Source of the DNA: Staphylococcus aureus
Lineage (GTDB): Bacteria > Bacillota > Bacilli > Staphylococcales > Staphylococcaceae
DNA length: 64,000 nt
NCBI RefSeq assembly: GCF_001027105.1
Contig: NZ_CP011526.1
Location: forward strand, 2,418,001 to 2,482,000
Direction of reading: 5' to 3'
The notes beneath the pieces were generated by a model. It had not been told where the DNA came from and did no database searches. It worked only from the letters and a program-made list of their open reading frames with translations. Shown piece by piece: positions 13,855 to 22,056 of this stretch; the stretch's first letter is position 1; every line of letters starts with the position of its first letter. A program made the position numbers and the translations under genes.

Positions 13855-14518
13855 TTTTAACTCCTATTAATTGTTTTAAAAATGCTTCTGAGAAATTTTC
13901 ATACGTGGCATGTTCTTCAAATGTATAGACTGTTTTATTTGTTAATTTTCCAATCGTCATTTGATTGTCTTTTTCAATATAGCTGTCTGTATAGCGATTC
14001 ATTATTAAAAAATTACTCGCCGATACATTCTGATTAACATAATCTTGGTGAACAATGGCATCGCTAATAGCACCTAATTTTGATGGCAACACACTGATGA
14101 CACAATCTGCACAATCATTGATTAGATCTTTAGTCATGTAGAAATCATCTGTACCTTCATATATTGGTACGGCAATTCCCCCAGCACCCTCAATTAAGAT
14201 AAAATCAAATTCCTTATCTAAAACTTTTACCTTATCTAATACACGCTGCTTATTTAGAAAAATTTGATCTGTCATTTTAAATGCAAGGTGTGGTGATACA
14301 GGTTGCTTAAAAGTATAAAGTGACGTTATGTCATAGCTTAAATCACATTCATTTTTAAATACTTCTAAATCTGGAAACGTCCCGTCTTGGCGTTCCTCAG
14401 TTTGAAATGGTTTAAAAATACAAACTCGATGACCACGTGTTTTCAAAGCATGGTATAAATGCTTTGTAACATAGGTTTTGCCTACATCAGTATTCGTACT
14501 TGTAATAAAAATCCTCAT
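13832..14518 (-). CDS. bioD: Dethiobiotin synthetase
   Basis: 228 aa. This ATP-dependent carboxylase closes the ureido ring of diaminopelargonate. The P-loop TSTNTDVGKT lies at the N-terminus and IEGAGGIAVPI at about residue 110. The ATG at 14518 is chosen because GAGGTGG lies 8 nt upstream; a GTG at 14530 overlaps that site. It is the first gene of the operon, immediately behind the BirA operator. Confidence 0.96.
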   Translation of the reverse strand: MRIFITSTNTDVGKTYVTKHLYHALKTRGHRVCIFKPFQTEERQDGTFPDLEVFKNECDLSYDITSLYTFKQPVSPHLAFKMTDQIFLNKQRVLDKVKVLDKEFDFILIEGAGGIAVPIYEGTDDFYMTKDLINDCADCVISVLPSKLGAISDAIVHQDYVNQNVSASNFLIMNRYTDSYIEKDNQMTIGKLTNKTVYTFEEHATYENFSEAFLKQLIGVKNELHTTT

Positions 14519-14538
14519 AAAAATAACCACCTCAATCC

Positions 14539-14573
14539 AAATGTAAACTTTTATAATTAATAAGTTTACATTT
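14539..14573. promoter_or_regulatory. BirA operator of the biotin operon
   Basis: AATGTAAAC and GTTTACATT form a perfect inverted repeat with a 15-bp spacer (core 14542-14570), the known BirA operator geometry of staphylococci and bacilli. It lies 21 nt ahead of bioD. Biotinyl-AMP-loaded BirA is expected to repress the operon. Confidence 0.85.
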
Positions 14574-14807
14574 AAGGCGCATGTTTTTCAAGAAAACATG
14601 AATTTAAACTTCTCAGTATAACTATAAATTTTGGCAAAATTTTGACCTTGCTATTGAAATGACTAAGACTTCTTAAGGAATTCGGGCAGATATAAACAGC
14701 GATTCGATAAAATATGTCAGTTAAAATTAATAATTGCATTATTTCTTAATAAAAAGACATCCTAGCTTTACCATCTTGTGAAACAATCCATTAATTGTAA
14801 TATTACG

Positions 14808-14836
14808 TTGAGCGCCTTGTTCATCAATGCTATAAT
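14808..14836 (+). promoter_or_regulatory. Promoter of the orphan antitoxin RNA
   Basis: -35 TTGAGC (14808-14813), 17-nt spacer, -10 TATAAT (14831-14836). The sequence from the spacer onward is nearly identical to the SprA2AS promoter at 19009-19037. Confidence 0.7.
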
Positions 14837-14842
14837 TAGTTA

Positions 14843-14910
14843 CATAATAAATTGAACATCTAAATACACCAAATCCCCTCACTATTGCCCTAGTGAGGGG
14901 ATTTATTTTG
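14843..14910 (+). ncRNA. Orphan type I antitoxin RNA, SprA2AS-like
   Basis: The transcript is predicted to start about 7 nt after TATAAT and to end at the hairpin with arms CCCCTCACTA (14875-14884) and TAGTGAGGGG (14891-14900), followed by ATTTATTTT. It carries the same 15-nt segment AATAAATTGAACATC (14846-14860) that in the intact locus pairs with the PepA2 start codon. No complete toxin frame lies opposite; only the last six or so codons remain (see 14918-14956). It could still act in trans on pepA2 mRNA. Existence and ends are inferred from homology inside the window. Confidence 0.65.
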
Positions 14911-14917
14911 CTGTTGA

Positions 14918-14956
14918 TTATCTATCACCCTTTTTATTTCCAAATTCTGATTCCAT
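14918..14956 (-). pseudogene. Remnant of a PepA-type toxin gene
   Basis: On the minus strand the frame ends NKKGDR-stop, nearly identical to the PepA2 ending NKKGDK-stop, and sits at the same distance from the antitoxin hairpin. Upstream the toxin sequence is lost: the frame reads MESEFG before NKKGDR, and 13 nt further on lies the stop codon of the ABC gene. There is no membrane segment, so a functional toxin is excluded. Confidence 0.6.
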
Positions 14957-14969
14957 ATTAAACTATTAT

Positions 14970-16703
14970 TTATAATTTCCAGCCTGCTGATTTACTTTTT
15001 ATTCTTATAAAGTCTTGATACATTCCTGGTTTTCGAATTAATTCATCATGACTACCTTTTTGAATTATTTCACCTTCATTGAGCACTATAATCTGATCTG
15101 CATTTTTAATAGTTTCAAGTTTATGTGCAATTGTAATTACTGTTTTGCCTTTACTTAATTCATTAATTGCCGTTTGAATCAGCTGTTCATTTTCAGGGTC
15201 AATACTTGCAGTTGCTTCATCTAAAATAATTATTGGTGCATCTTTTAATATCGCCCTAGCAATAGAAATCCTTTGCTTTTCTCCGCCAGATAAATTACTA
15301 CCTTTTTCATTTAGCATTGTTTGATATCCCTCAGGTAATGACATGATGAAGTCGTGGCAACATGCTTGCTTCGCTGCACGAATAATTTCTTCTTTCGTTG
15401 CACCTGGATTGCCAAACAATATGTTATTTTCAATCGTATCATTAAATAAATACACCTTTTGAAATACTGCACTAATTTTCGACATTAACGTACTTAATGT
15501 CATATCTTTAATATCAACACCATCGATGCGAATATTTCCATCATCGATATCATAAAAGCGCAAGAGTAAGTGACATAATGTAGATTTCCCACTTCCTGAA
15601 GGTCCAATTATTGCTGTTGATGTTTGTGTAGGTATCTCAAAATTCACATTCTTTATCACTTGTTTATCATCATATGAAAAGTTCACGTTTTGAAAAGCGA
15701 TATTTTCATTTTTAATCGTCAAATTTTTTCCATTCTCATCCAGTTCTGGAGCATTTTTTATCTTTTCAATATCATCTATCGTCATATCTATCATTTCAAG
15801 TACGTGTGCAGCACTATTAATATTTTCAACACTATCAAATATCACAAATGAAAAAATTGAAATCATAATAAGGGTAGGTAAATCAATACTATGATTCATA
15901 TATAATAAGCATGCAACTAATACAATCATTATTGAAACAACTTTTAAACTAAGTAAATGCAATAAATTGAATGGGATATATTGCATTTCTATTTTTGTAT
16001 TTATACGTTTACTTTCATTGACTGCTTGGTTAAAACTTTTAAGACTCGTATTTTCTTTCGCGAATGATTTTATTACTTGAATACCACGAATAACCTCCAA
16101 TACCTTTTCCACTAATTGGTTTTGTACATTATGATACGCTGGCGCATTTTGTCGACTCTTTCTTTCTAATAATTGAATCGCAAAAAATGATAGTAATACG
16201 CCAATGCATGCTAATAATGATACTTGCCACGAAACTACAAGTAGAGACAATATGAGTACTGTAATTAATATGTATCCATTAACAACAACGTCCACCATTT
16301 TCATAGCAAAGTTTTCTAAAAAGGTTAAATCTGTTGTTACTATTGTTGTTAACTCATTTGAATGATGCGAATTAAAATAACCTAACCTTACATTTTTCAA
16401 TTTATCCCCTATATCTAAACGTTCTTTCGCACTCATTTCATAAGCGATGCTCTCATGGCTTTTGCTTTTGAAATATGCTGTAATAAATCGTCCAATCACT
16501 AATAAAACCATGATAATTACAACATTCAATATATCTTTCATATAAATAGGTTTATGAGATAGCACATTATTAAATATTTTTGCAGCTAAAAAGATAGGTA
16601 ACGCAATAAAAATAGCATTTAAAAATGACATGCTAAATCCTAAAATCATTCTTGCTTTATATGGTCTTATCCAGTTTAAAATTTTAAATGTAATTTGAAA
16701 CAT
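14970..16703 (-). CDS. Exporter-fold ABC half-transporter (second of a Fur-controlled pair)
   Basis: 577 aa, with a six-helix transmembrane domain (about 1-310) fused to an ATPase. Walker A is GPSGSGKST, the signature is LSGGEKQR, and Walker B/D-loop is IIILDEATASIDPENE, all intact. It probably forms a heterodimer with the gene 24 nt upstream. The exporter-type architecture in an iron-regulated pair recalls YbtPQ and mycobacterial IrtAB, which import Fe-siderophore with exporter-fold proteins, so siderophore import or heme/siderophore export are the main candidates. There is no binding-protein gene nearby. The stop lies next to the truncated toxin remnant. Confidence 0.8.
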   Translation of the reverse strand: MFQITFKILNWIRPYKARMILGFSMSFLNAIFIALPIFLAAKIFNNVLSHKPIYMKDILNVVIIMVLLVIGRFITAYFKSKSHESIAYEMSAKERLDIGDKLKNVRLGYFNSHHSNELTTIVTTDLTFLENFAMKMVDVVVNGYILITVLILSLLVVSWQVSLLACIGVLLSFFAIQLLERKSRQNAPAYHNVQNQLVEKVLEVIRGIQVIKSFAKENTSLKSFNQAVNESKRINTKIEMQYIPFNLLHLLSLKVVSIMIVLVACLLYMNHSIDLPTLIMISIFSFVIFDSVENINSAAHVLEMIDMTIDDIEKIKNAPELDENGKNLTIKNENIAFQNVNFSYDDKQVIKNVNFEIPTQTSTAIIGPSGSGKSTLCHLLLRFYDIDDGNIRIDGVDIKDMTLSTLMSKISAVFQKVYLFNDTIENNILFGNPGATKEEIIRAAKQACCHDFIMSLPEGYQTMLNEKGSNLSGGEKQRISIARAILKDAPIIILDEATASIDPENEQLIQTAINELSKGKTVITIAHKLETIKNADQIIVLNEGEIIQKGSHDELIRKPGMYQDFIRIKSKSAGWKL

Positions 16704-16727
16704 ATTTGACCTCCTTTTCTCATTAGT

Positions 16728-18491
16728 TTAATTATGTCCAGTATTGATTCCCCAATCTTTTGTATGCATGTGCGTATCCCACATTTTCTTATAATTACCG
16801 TTTAATTTTAGCAATAAGTGATGTGACCCTTTTTCTAAAATTTGTTGTTTACCTAAAACAATAATTTGATCTGCATGTTGAATCGTAGATAACCGATGTG
16901 CAATAACAATCAATGTTTTATCCTGCGTCAACACATTTAATGCTTCTTGAATTTTTTGTTCGTTGTCTGGATCAACGTAAACAGTCGCTTCATCTAATAC
17001 AATGATAGGCGCATCTTTTAATATCATTCTTGCAATAGTGACTCGTTGTTTTTCACCACCAGACAATTTATCTCCCACTGTACCAACATTCGTATCATAT
17101 CCATCTGGCAACTTTTCAATAAATTCATGACATTGTGCTAACTTGGCAGCTTTTTCAACTGCCTCATCCGTAGCTTCTGGATTGCCAAGTTTAATATTTT
17201 CTTTAAAAGTAAGATTTAATAAAAAGTTATCTTGTCCAACAAAACCAACTAAATCGTTAAGTTGTTTCGATTCAATATCTTTTATATTTATACCGCCAAT
17301 CGTAATTTCACCTGAAGTCACATCCCAGTATCGTGATATAAGCTTGGCAATGGTTGACTTACCGCTACCAGATGCCCCGACGATAGCTGTGAAATTATTT
17401 TCTGGTACTGTAAATGATAAATGCTTAAAGACCAGATCGTCCTTATCTTTGTTATATGAAAATCCAACATTATTAAAAGCAATTTCATAATGTTGAGGCT
17501 TCTTAAATTTTGTTGACAATACTAACTCTTCTAGACTTAATATTTGATTCACTTCAGTTAATGCGTATTGTATAGACTTTAAATGATTTACATAATTAGT
17601 AAAATTCTTAATCGGTGCTACTACACCTAAAGATAATACGATGCATAGGAAAAATTCCGCATAGTTTAATTGGTTGATAGATATCAAATACATGCCGACC
17701 GGTAAAATCCCTAAAAATGTTGAAGGTAATACACTAGCTCCTAAATTCATATACCCCCATGTATTTTTAAACCAATTCAAAGTGTGAATCTTATAATTAT
17801 CTACTGCATCTTTATATTTTTTATATGAACTTTGAGATTGATTAAATGTTTTAATCACTTCAATGCCTTCGATAAACTCTACAATCGCGCTATTCATATA
17901 ATTATTCGATTTCATTTGTTCAGCATATGTCTCATTAAATCCAGACATAACTTTTTTAAAAGCGAAAATTGAAATTGGTATCGTTACTAATAAGGCACTA
18001 GCCATACGCCAATCAATGAGCATTATGTATAAAAAGATAGCAGCTGACAAAAGTAAGTTTCCTATAACTTCAGGAATCATATGTGCTAAAGGTAATTCTA
18101 TTGTTTCAACCTTATCGACAAATATATTTTTTAATTCACCTATTTTCTTAGATTCCACTACGCCTAAAGGGAGACGCATTAATTTTTGAGCTAATTTTTT
18201 ACGAATTTCAGATAAAATTTCATATGCCGTAATATGTGATAGCATCGTTGACGCTCCAAAACAACACACTTGTGAAATATAAGCGATTAAAGCAATAAAG
18301 ATATAAACCATAATCGAATTAATCGTATATGTATTGTTAATCATCATTAAAATAATTTTAAATACTGCCCAATAAGGAACTAATCCAGAAAAGACACTGA
18401 TGATAGACAACAAAATTGATAACATAATTTTCCATTTACTATCAGAAGCAAATCCGCTGAGTATCTTTATCCAATTTGTCTGATTGTTCAT
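16728..18491 (-). CDS. Exporter-fold ABC half-transporter (first of a Fur-controlled pair)
   Basis: 587 aa, transmembrane domain about 1-320 then ATPase with Walker A GASGSGKST, signature LSGGEKQR and Walker B IIVLDEATVYVDPDNE. The D-loop neighbourhood reads ATVYVD where most family members have ATA/S-S/A-L/V-D, an unusual substitution. The start at 18491 is used (MNNQTNWIK), with AGGAG 11 nt upstream; an in-frame TTG further upstream overlaps the Shine-Dalgarno. The promoter with a Fur box lies at 18608-18641. The pair resembles iron-regulated YbtPQ/IrtAB-type systems by organisation; substrate not determined. Confidence 0.8.
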   Translation of the reverse strand: MNNQTNWIKILSGFASDSKWKIMLSILLSIISVFSGLVPYWAVFKIILMMINNTYTINSIMVYIFIALIAYISQVCCFGASTMLSHITAYEILSEIRKKLAQKLMRLPLGVVESKKIGELKNIFVDKVETIELPLAHMIPEVIGNLLLSAAIFLYIMLIDWRMASALLVTIPISIFAFKKVMSGFNETYAEQMKSNNYMNSAIVEFIEGIEVIKTFNQSQSSYKKYKDAVDNYKIHTLNWFKNTWGYMNLGASVLPSTFLGILPVGMYLISINQLNYAEFFLCIVLSLGVVAPIKNFTNYVNHLKSIQYALTEVNQILSLEELVLSTKFKKPQHYEIAFNNVGFSYNKDKDDLVFKHLSFTVPENNFTAIVGASGSGKSTIAKLISRYWDVTSGEITIGGINIKDIESKQLNDLVGFVGQDNFLLNLTFKENIKLGNPEATDEAVEKAAKLAQCHEFIEKLPDGYDTNVGTVGDKLSGGEKQRVTIARMILKDAPIIVLDEATVYVDPDNEQKIQEALNVLTQDKTLIVIAHRLSTIQHADQIIVLGKQQILEKGSHHLLLKLNGNYKKMWDTHMHTKDWGINTGHN

Positions 18492-18607
18492 CGTATATGT
18501 AACTCCTTTCAATTAATAATCTAAATTAAGCCGCTTATATTATTTATTTCACTGGATGATATACATAATATAAATTTGTTATTTGTTAAAAATTAATACT
18601 TATTACA

Positions 18608-18641
18608 AGTACATCATATATTAGTTGATAACGATTATCAA
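18608..18641 (-). promoter_or_regulatory. Fur box overlapping the promoter of the ABC pair
   Basis: The palindrome TTGATAAC-G-ATTATCAA (18625-18641, one mismatch beside the centre) matches the Fur box core. On the minus strand the same bases supply a -35 TTGATA, with a -10 TATGAT 17 nt downstream near 18613-18618. Fur bound here would cover the -35. The leader to the start codon is about 115 nt. Confidence 0.8.
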
Positions 18642-18689
18642 TGTCGCGTGGATTTGTGACACATTTCTTTTAAAAATTCACAAGGTTAT

Positions 18690-18860
18690 GGGGCAGAAAT
18701 GATAAAGAGCCACTAATGATTTATTATGTAGTGGTTCTGGGAGTGGGACAGAAATGATATTTTCACAAAATTTATTTCGTCGTCCCACCCCAACTTGCAT
18801 TGTCTCTAGAAATTGGGAATCCAATTTCTCTTTGTTGGGTCCCTGAATATAGCCTTGTAG
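18690..18860 (+). repeat. Interspersed STAR-like palindromic repeat, copy in + orientation
   Basis: It contains the flanking motif GGAGTGGGACAGAAATGAT and an outer CCCCAAC (18788-18794) ... GTTGGGTCCC (18834-18843) pairing. This encloses the hairpin AGAAATTGG-GAAT-CCAATTTCT (18808-18829). A second copy of the element, in opposite orientation, is at 43959-44281. It is non-coding. Confidence 0.75.
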
Positions 18861-19008
18861 AGTCTAGTACATTGATTTGTATCCCAATGTCCCTATAATT
18901 GATTATTCGCTTTATCTAATGATCCTATGACTCAACTATTAAATCATTTTTCGAAATACTTAATTCTAATATAATTAAATTCATTTATTGTAATATTGCA
19001 AAAATACA

Positions 19009-19037
19009 TTGCACACCTTGTTCATCAATGCTATAAT
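19009..19037 (+). promoter_or_regulatory. Promoter of SprA2AS antitoxin RNA
   Basis: -35 TTGCAC (19009-19014), 17-nt spacer, -10 TATAAT (19032-19037), a near-consensus strong promoter as expected for an antitoxin RNA. Confidence 0.75.
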
Positions 19038-19043
19038 TAATTA

Positions 19044-19110
19044 CATAATAAATTGAACATCTAAATACACCAAATCCCCTCACTACTGCCATAGTGAGGG
19101 GATTTATTTA
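19044..19110 (+). ncRNA. sprA2AS: SprA2AS-type antitoxin RNA
   Basis: A short RNA convergent with the toxin mRNA, ending in the shared hairpin with arms CCCCTCACTA (19076-19085) and TAGTGAGGGG (19092-19101). Its 5' part carries AATAAATTGAACATC (19047-19061), an exact repeat of 19213-19227, where the PepA2 start codon lies on the opposite strand. The antitoxin is therefore complementary both to the toxin 3' end (in cis) and to the toxin start (through the repeat). This is the known logic of Fst/PepA modules. Transcript ends are inferred. Confidence 0.75.
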
Positions 19111-19118
19111 GGTGTTGG

Positions 19119-19226
19119 TTATTTGTCACCTTTTTTATTGTTGCGCGTTCGTAACCAATGTGCAAAAAACGCAACAAGACAGCCGCTTATAGCTGAAGTC
19201 ATGATGTTAATTAATAAATTGAACAT
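19119..19226 (-). CDS. pepA2: PepA2 membrane toxin of the SprA2 type I toxin-antitoxin system
   Basis: 35 codons, MFNLLINIMTSAISGCLVAF followed by FAHWLRTRNNKKGDK. One hydrophobic segment covers about residues 3-23, with a basic tail, the pattern of the Fst/PepA family of pore-forming or membrane-damaging toxins. AGGAGG lies 10 nt upstream; an ATG seven bases earlier starts only an 8-codon frame. The toxin mRNA probably starts near 19278 (-10 TATAAT at 19285-19290) and its leader can fold over the ribosome site (GGGCGTTA...TAACGC). It is too short for routine gene calling. Recognised from memory of S. aureus SprA2. Confidence 0.85.
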   Translation of the reverse strand: MFNLLINIMTSAISGCLVAFFAHWLRTRNNKKGDK

Positions 19227-19359
19227 CCGTCATACACCTCCTCTCTGCGTTAAAGTAACGCCCGAGATGTTAGGCGACCATCATATTATATCATTTATTT
19301 ATTATATTTCACGCAATATTAAGGCTTAAGTAAAGTTTTTTTTAGTGGTTTACGCTACT

Positions 19360-19746
19360 TTAATTGCTATCTTTTAAAATCCATTTAGATAATATAAATG
19401 TGATGGGTATCGTAATAATTAAACCAGCAAATGGTGCAATTTCTGCTGGCAAATTTAGCCAGGATACAAATACATATAATAAAACTGTTTGTAAGCTTAC
19501 GTTGACAATCTGCGTAATTGGAAAACTAATGAATTTTCTCCAAGTAGGTTTTACCCTGTAAACAAAATAACAATTCAAATAATATGAAATCACAAAAGCG
19601 ACTAGAAATCCGGTAATATGACTAATCATATATTCAATGTGTAATAATTTTAACAGCAATAAATAGACAACATAATAATTTAACGTATTAATGCCGCCAA
19701 CAATGATAAATTTTAAAATTTCAGCATGCGTTTGTGTTAGTTTCAT
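19360..19746 (-). CDS. GtrA-family membrane protein
   Basis: 128 aa with four membrane helices. The start FIIVGGINTLNYYVVYLLLL and the motif FVISYYLNCYFVYR, followed by the charged segment RVKPTWRKF, fit the GtrA/DPMS group. These proteins help move lipid-linked sugars across the membrane during glycosylation of cell-surface polymers. No glycosyltransferase is adjacent, so the partner is unknown. Confidence 0.8.
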   Translation of the reverse strand: MKLTQTHAEILKFIIVGGINTLNYYVVYLLLLKLLHIEYMISHITGFLVAFVISYYLNCYFVYRVKPTWRKFISFPITQIVNVSLQTVLLYVFVSWLNLPAEIAPFAGLIITIPITFILSKWILKDSN

Positions 19747-20013
19747 ATGTGTAACTCCTCAACATCAAAATATATGCATAACTACGTTCTCGAACATACT
19801 CGAATATGCGAGCCAATCCGCTTCACTTCAAATATGCTTATTTCAATCTTTATACCCTTTCACAGCAAATTTAGTCTCTTTCCCCTCATCCTTATACGCC
19901 ATTATAATGTAACTGATTTATCGCGTGACTCATTAGCACTATAGAGATTACTTTAGTTCACTAGTAATTTTATATACAATAAGAGCGACAACAGTAATGA
20001 GAGGATGTCTACT

Positions 20014-21156
20014 ATGCAATTACAAAAAATTGTCATCGCTCCTGACTCATTTAAGGAAAGTATGACCGCACAGCAAGTTGGCAATATTATAAAACAGGCT
20101 TTTACTAATGTTTATGGGAATACCCTTCATTATGATATCATTCCGATGGCTGATGGTGGTGAAGGTACCACAGATGCTTTAATGCATGCAACAGGTGCCA
20201 CTAAGTATACAGTCATCGTTAATGACCCTTTAATGCGACCTATTGAAGCATGTTATGCACGCGCAGACGAACAACAAATTGCAATTATTGAAATGGCGGC
20301 AGCGTCAGGTTTGGATTTATTAGAAAAAGAGGAACGTAATCCTTTATACACATCATCATATGGTACCGGTGAACTAATTAAAGATGCATTAAATCATGGT
20401 GCTAAGACCATTATTTTAGGGATTGGTGGCAGTGCAACAAATGATGGTGGTACAGGTATGCTAAGTGCACTAGGCGTAAAGTTTACTGATGTAAACGGGG
20501 ACTTATTACAAATGAATGGTGCTAATCTTGCTCACATTGCACAAATCGATATAACCAATCTAGATTCGCGATTAAAAGAGGTGACCTTTAAAGTGGCCTG
20601 TGATGTTTCAAATCCTTTATTGGGTGAAAATGGTGCTACCTATATTTATGGTCCTCAAAAAGGCGCTGATGCAAAGATGATACCAAAGTTGGATTTCGCA
20701 ATGTCGCATTATCATGATAAGATAAAAATGTGCACAGGAAAGTCCGTTAATCAAATACCAGGTTCTGGTGCAGCTGGCGGTATGGGCGCAGCATTATTAG
20801 CGTTTTGTGAGACAACTTTAACAAAAGGTATTGATGTCGTCTTTGACATTACAGATTTTCATCAAAGAATTAAAGATGCAGACCTCGTTATTACTGGAGA
20901 AGGACGCATGGATTATCAGACCATCTTTGGTAAAACACCCGTAGGCGTTGCGTTAGCTGCAAAACAATATCATATTCCTGTCATCGCGATTTGTGGCAGT
21001 CTAGGCGAAAATTATCAACATGTTTACGATTTCGGTATTGATAGTGCCTATTCTATAATCTCTTCACCTAGCACTTTAGAAGATGTCCTACAAAATAGCG
21101 AACAAAATTTATTAAACACTGCAACTGACATTGCTCGTATTCTGAAATTACAATAA
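20014..21156 (+). CDS. Glycerate kinase (GlxK/GarK type)
   Basis: About 380 aa. It phosphorylates D-glycerate with ATP. Family blocks are the start KIVIAPDSFKESMTA, DIIPMADGGEGTTDAL, ILGIGGSATNDGGTGML, GSGAAGGMGAALLAF and DLVITGEGRMDYQT. The ATG at 20014 has AGAGG at good spacing; an in-frame ATG at 20005 is too close to it. It is followed 60 nt later by the membrane coiled-coil gene in the same direction, possibly co-transcribed. Confidence 0.92.
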   Translation: MQLQKIVIAPDSFKESMTAQQVGNIIKQAFTNVYGNTLHYDIIPMADGGEGTTDALMHATGATKYTVIVNDPLMRPIEACYARADEQQIAIIEMAAASGLDLLEKEERNPLYTSSYGTGELIKDALNHGAKTIILGIGGSATNDGGTGMLSALGVKFTDVNGDLLQMNGANLAHIAQIDITNLDSRLKEVTFKVACDVSNPLLGENGATYIYGPQKGADAKMIPKLDFAMSHYHDKIKMCTGKSVNQIPGSGAAGGMGAALLAFCETTLTKGIDVVFDITDFHQRIKDADLVITGEGRMDYQTIFGKTPVGVALAAKQYHIPVIAICGSLGENYQHVYDFGIDSAYSIISSPSTLEDVLQNSEQNLLNTATDIARILKLQ

Positions 21157-21215
21157 TGTCAAAGTAAATCATCAGCTTTATTATTTGCAGTTAAAACTTG
21201 AATGAGGTGAAACCC

Positions 21216-21875
21216 ATGAAAAGAACTGATAAATACCGTGATTCATATCAATACGACAATCAAAACCAAAATCATCGTCGTCAATCTGAAGACGCATCGT
21301 ATAGACAACAATATGCTAAAGGCGATCCTGAAGAACACCCGGAACGATACTATAATGGTAGAGATTATCGAAGAGAACAAATTCTTGAAGAAGAAAACGA
21401 GAAATCCCGCCGTTCAAAAAAATGGTTATATATCATTATTGCCATTCTCTTAATTATTGTCGCTATTTTTGTCACACGCGCCTTACTTAACAATGATAGC
21501 GATAAAGTTAGTAATGACCCTAAAGTCTCTCAAAATTATAAAAAACAAGTTGAAAATCAAGACGGCCAAATTAACCAGCAAGTAGATAATGCTAAAGAAA
21601 ATATTAAAAACAACCAAAAAACTGATGACATTATTAAAAATTTACAAAATCAAATCGACAACTTGAAGCAGCAAGAACAAAACAAAGCTGATTCTAAGCT
21701 AACTCAATTTTATCAAGACCAAATCAACAAATTGACAGAGGCAAATAATGCACTTAAAAACAATGCAAGCCAAGGTAAAATTGAAAGCATGTTAAATGAT
21801 ATTAATACAAAATTCGACAGTATTAAATCTAAATTAGAAAGCTTATTTAAAGATGACAATGGTGGCGCTAATTAA
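21216..21875 (+). CDS. Single-span membrane protein with extracellular coiled coil
   Basis: 219 aa. A very polar, charged cytoplasmic N-terminus (about 1-72, rich in Arg, Asn, Gln and Tyr) is followed by one membrane helix (WLYIIIAILLIIVAIFV, about 75-92). The outside C-terminal part is long and Gln/Asn/Lys-rich, with heptad-like LQNQIDNLKQQEQNK and INKLTEANNALKN, suggesting a coiled coil. I do not recognise a family or function. The ATG at 21216 has GAGGTGA 5 nt upstream. It ends at the terminator at 21906. A type II orientation (N-in) is predicted from the basic residues before the helix. Confidence 0.75.
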   Translation: MKRTDKYRDSYQYDNQNQNHRRQSEDASYRQQYAKGDPEEHPERYYNGRDYRREQILEEENEKSRRSKKWLYIIIAILLIIVAIFVTRALLNNDSDKVSNDPKVSQNYKKQVENQDGQINQQVDNAKENIKNNQKTDDIIKNLQNQIDNLKQQEQNKADSKLTQFYQDQINKLTEANNALKNNASQGKIESMLNDINTKFDSIKSKLESLFKDDNGGAN

Positions 21876-21905
21876 TTATTACACCTGCTTTGATGATAAA
21901 CATTA

Positions 21906-21973
21906 ATTCCCTATACTTTATCTGTATCACTACGTTATTCGTGATGATGCATTAAGAGTATAGGGATTTTTTA
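21906..21973 (+). terminator. Terminator after the coiled-coil membrane gene
   Basis: Arms TCCCTATACT and AGTATAGGGA with a large loop are followed by TTTTTT, 30 nt after the stop. Confidence 0.7.
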
Positions 21974-22056
21974 TATAAACTTGTATTCTAACTACATACA
22001 AATACACACAAAACGTATATAATTTATATAATTATATCATTTAAAGGAGTCTGATC

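Noticed and set aside
14918..14956. 12-aa peptide MESEFGNKKGDR as a functional gene
   Set aside because: No ribosome site and no membrane segment; best explained as the tail of a deleted PepA toxin fused to ABC-gene flank.
19123..19329. 68-codon + strand frame over the SprA2 locus
   Set aside because: Lies antisense to pepA2 and its leader; no ribosome site. The toxin-antitoxin reading explains the region.
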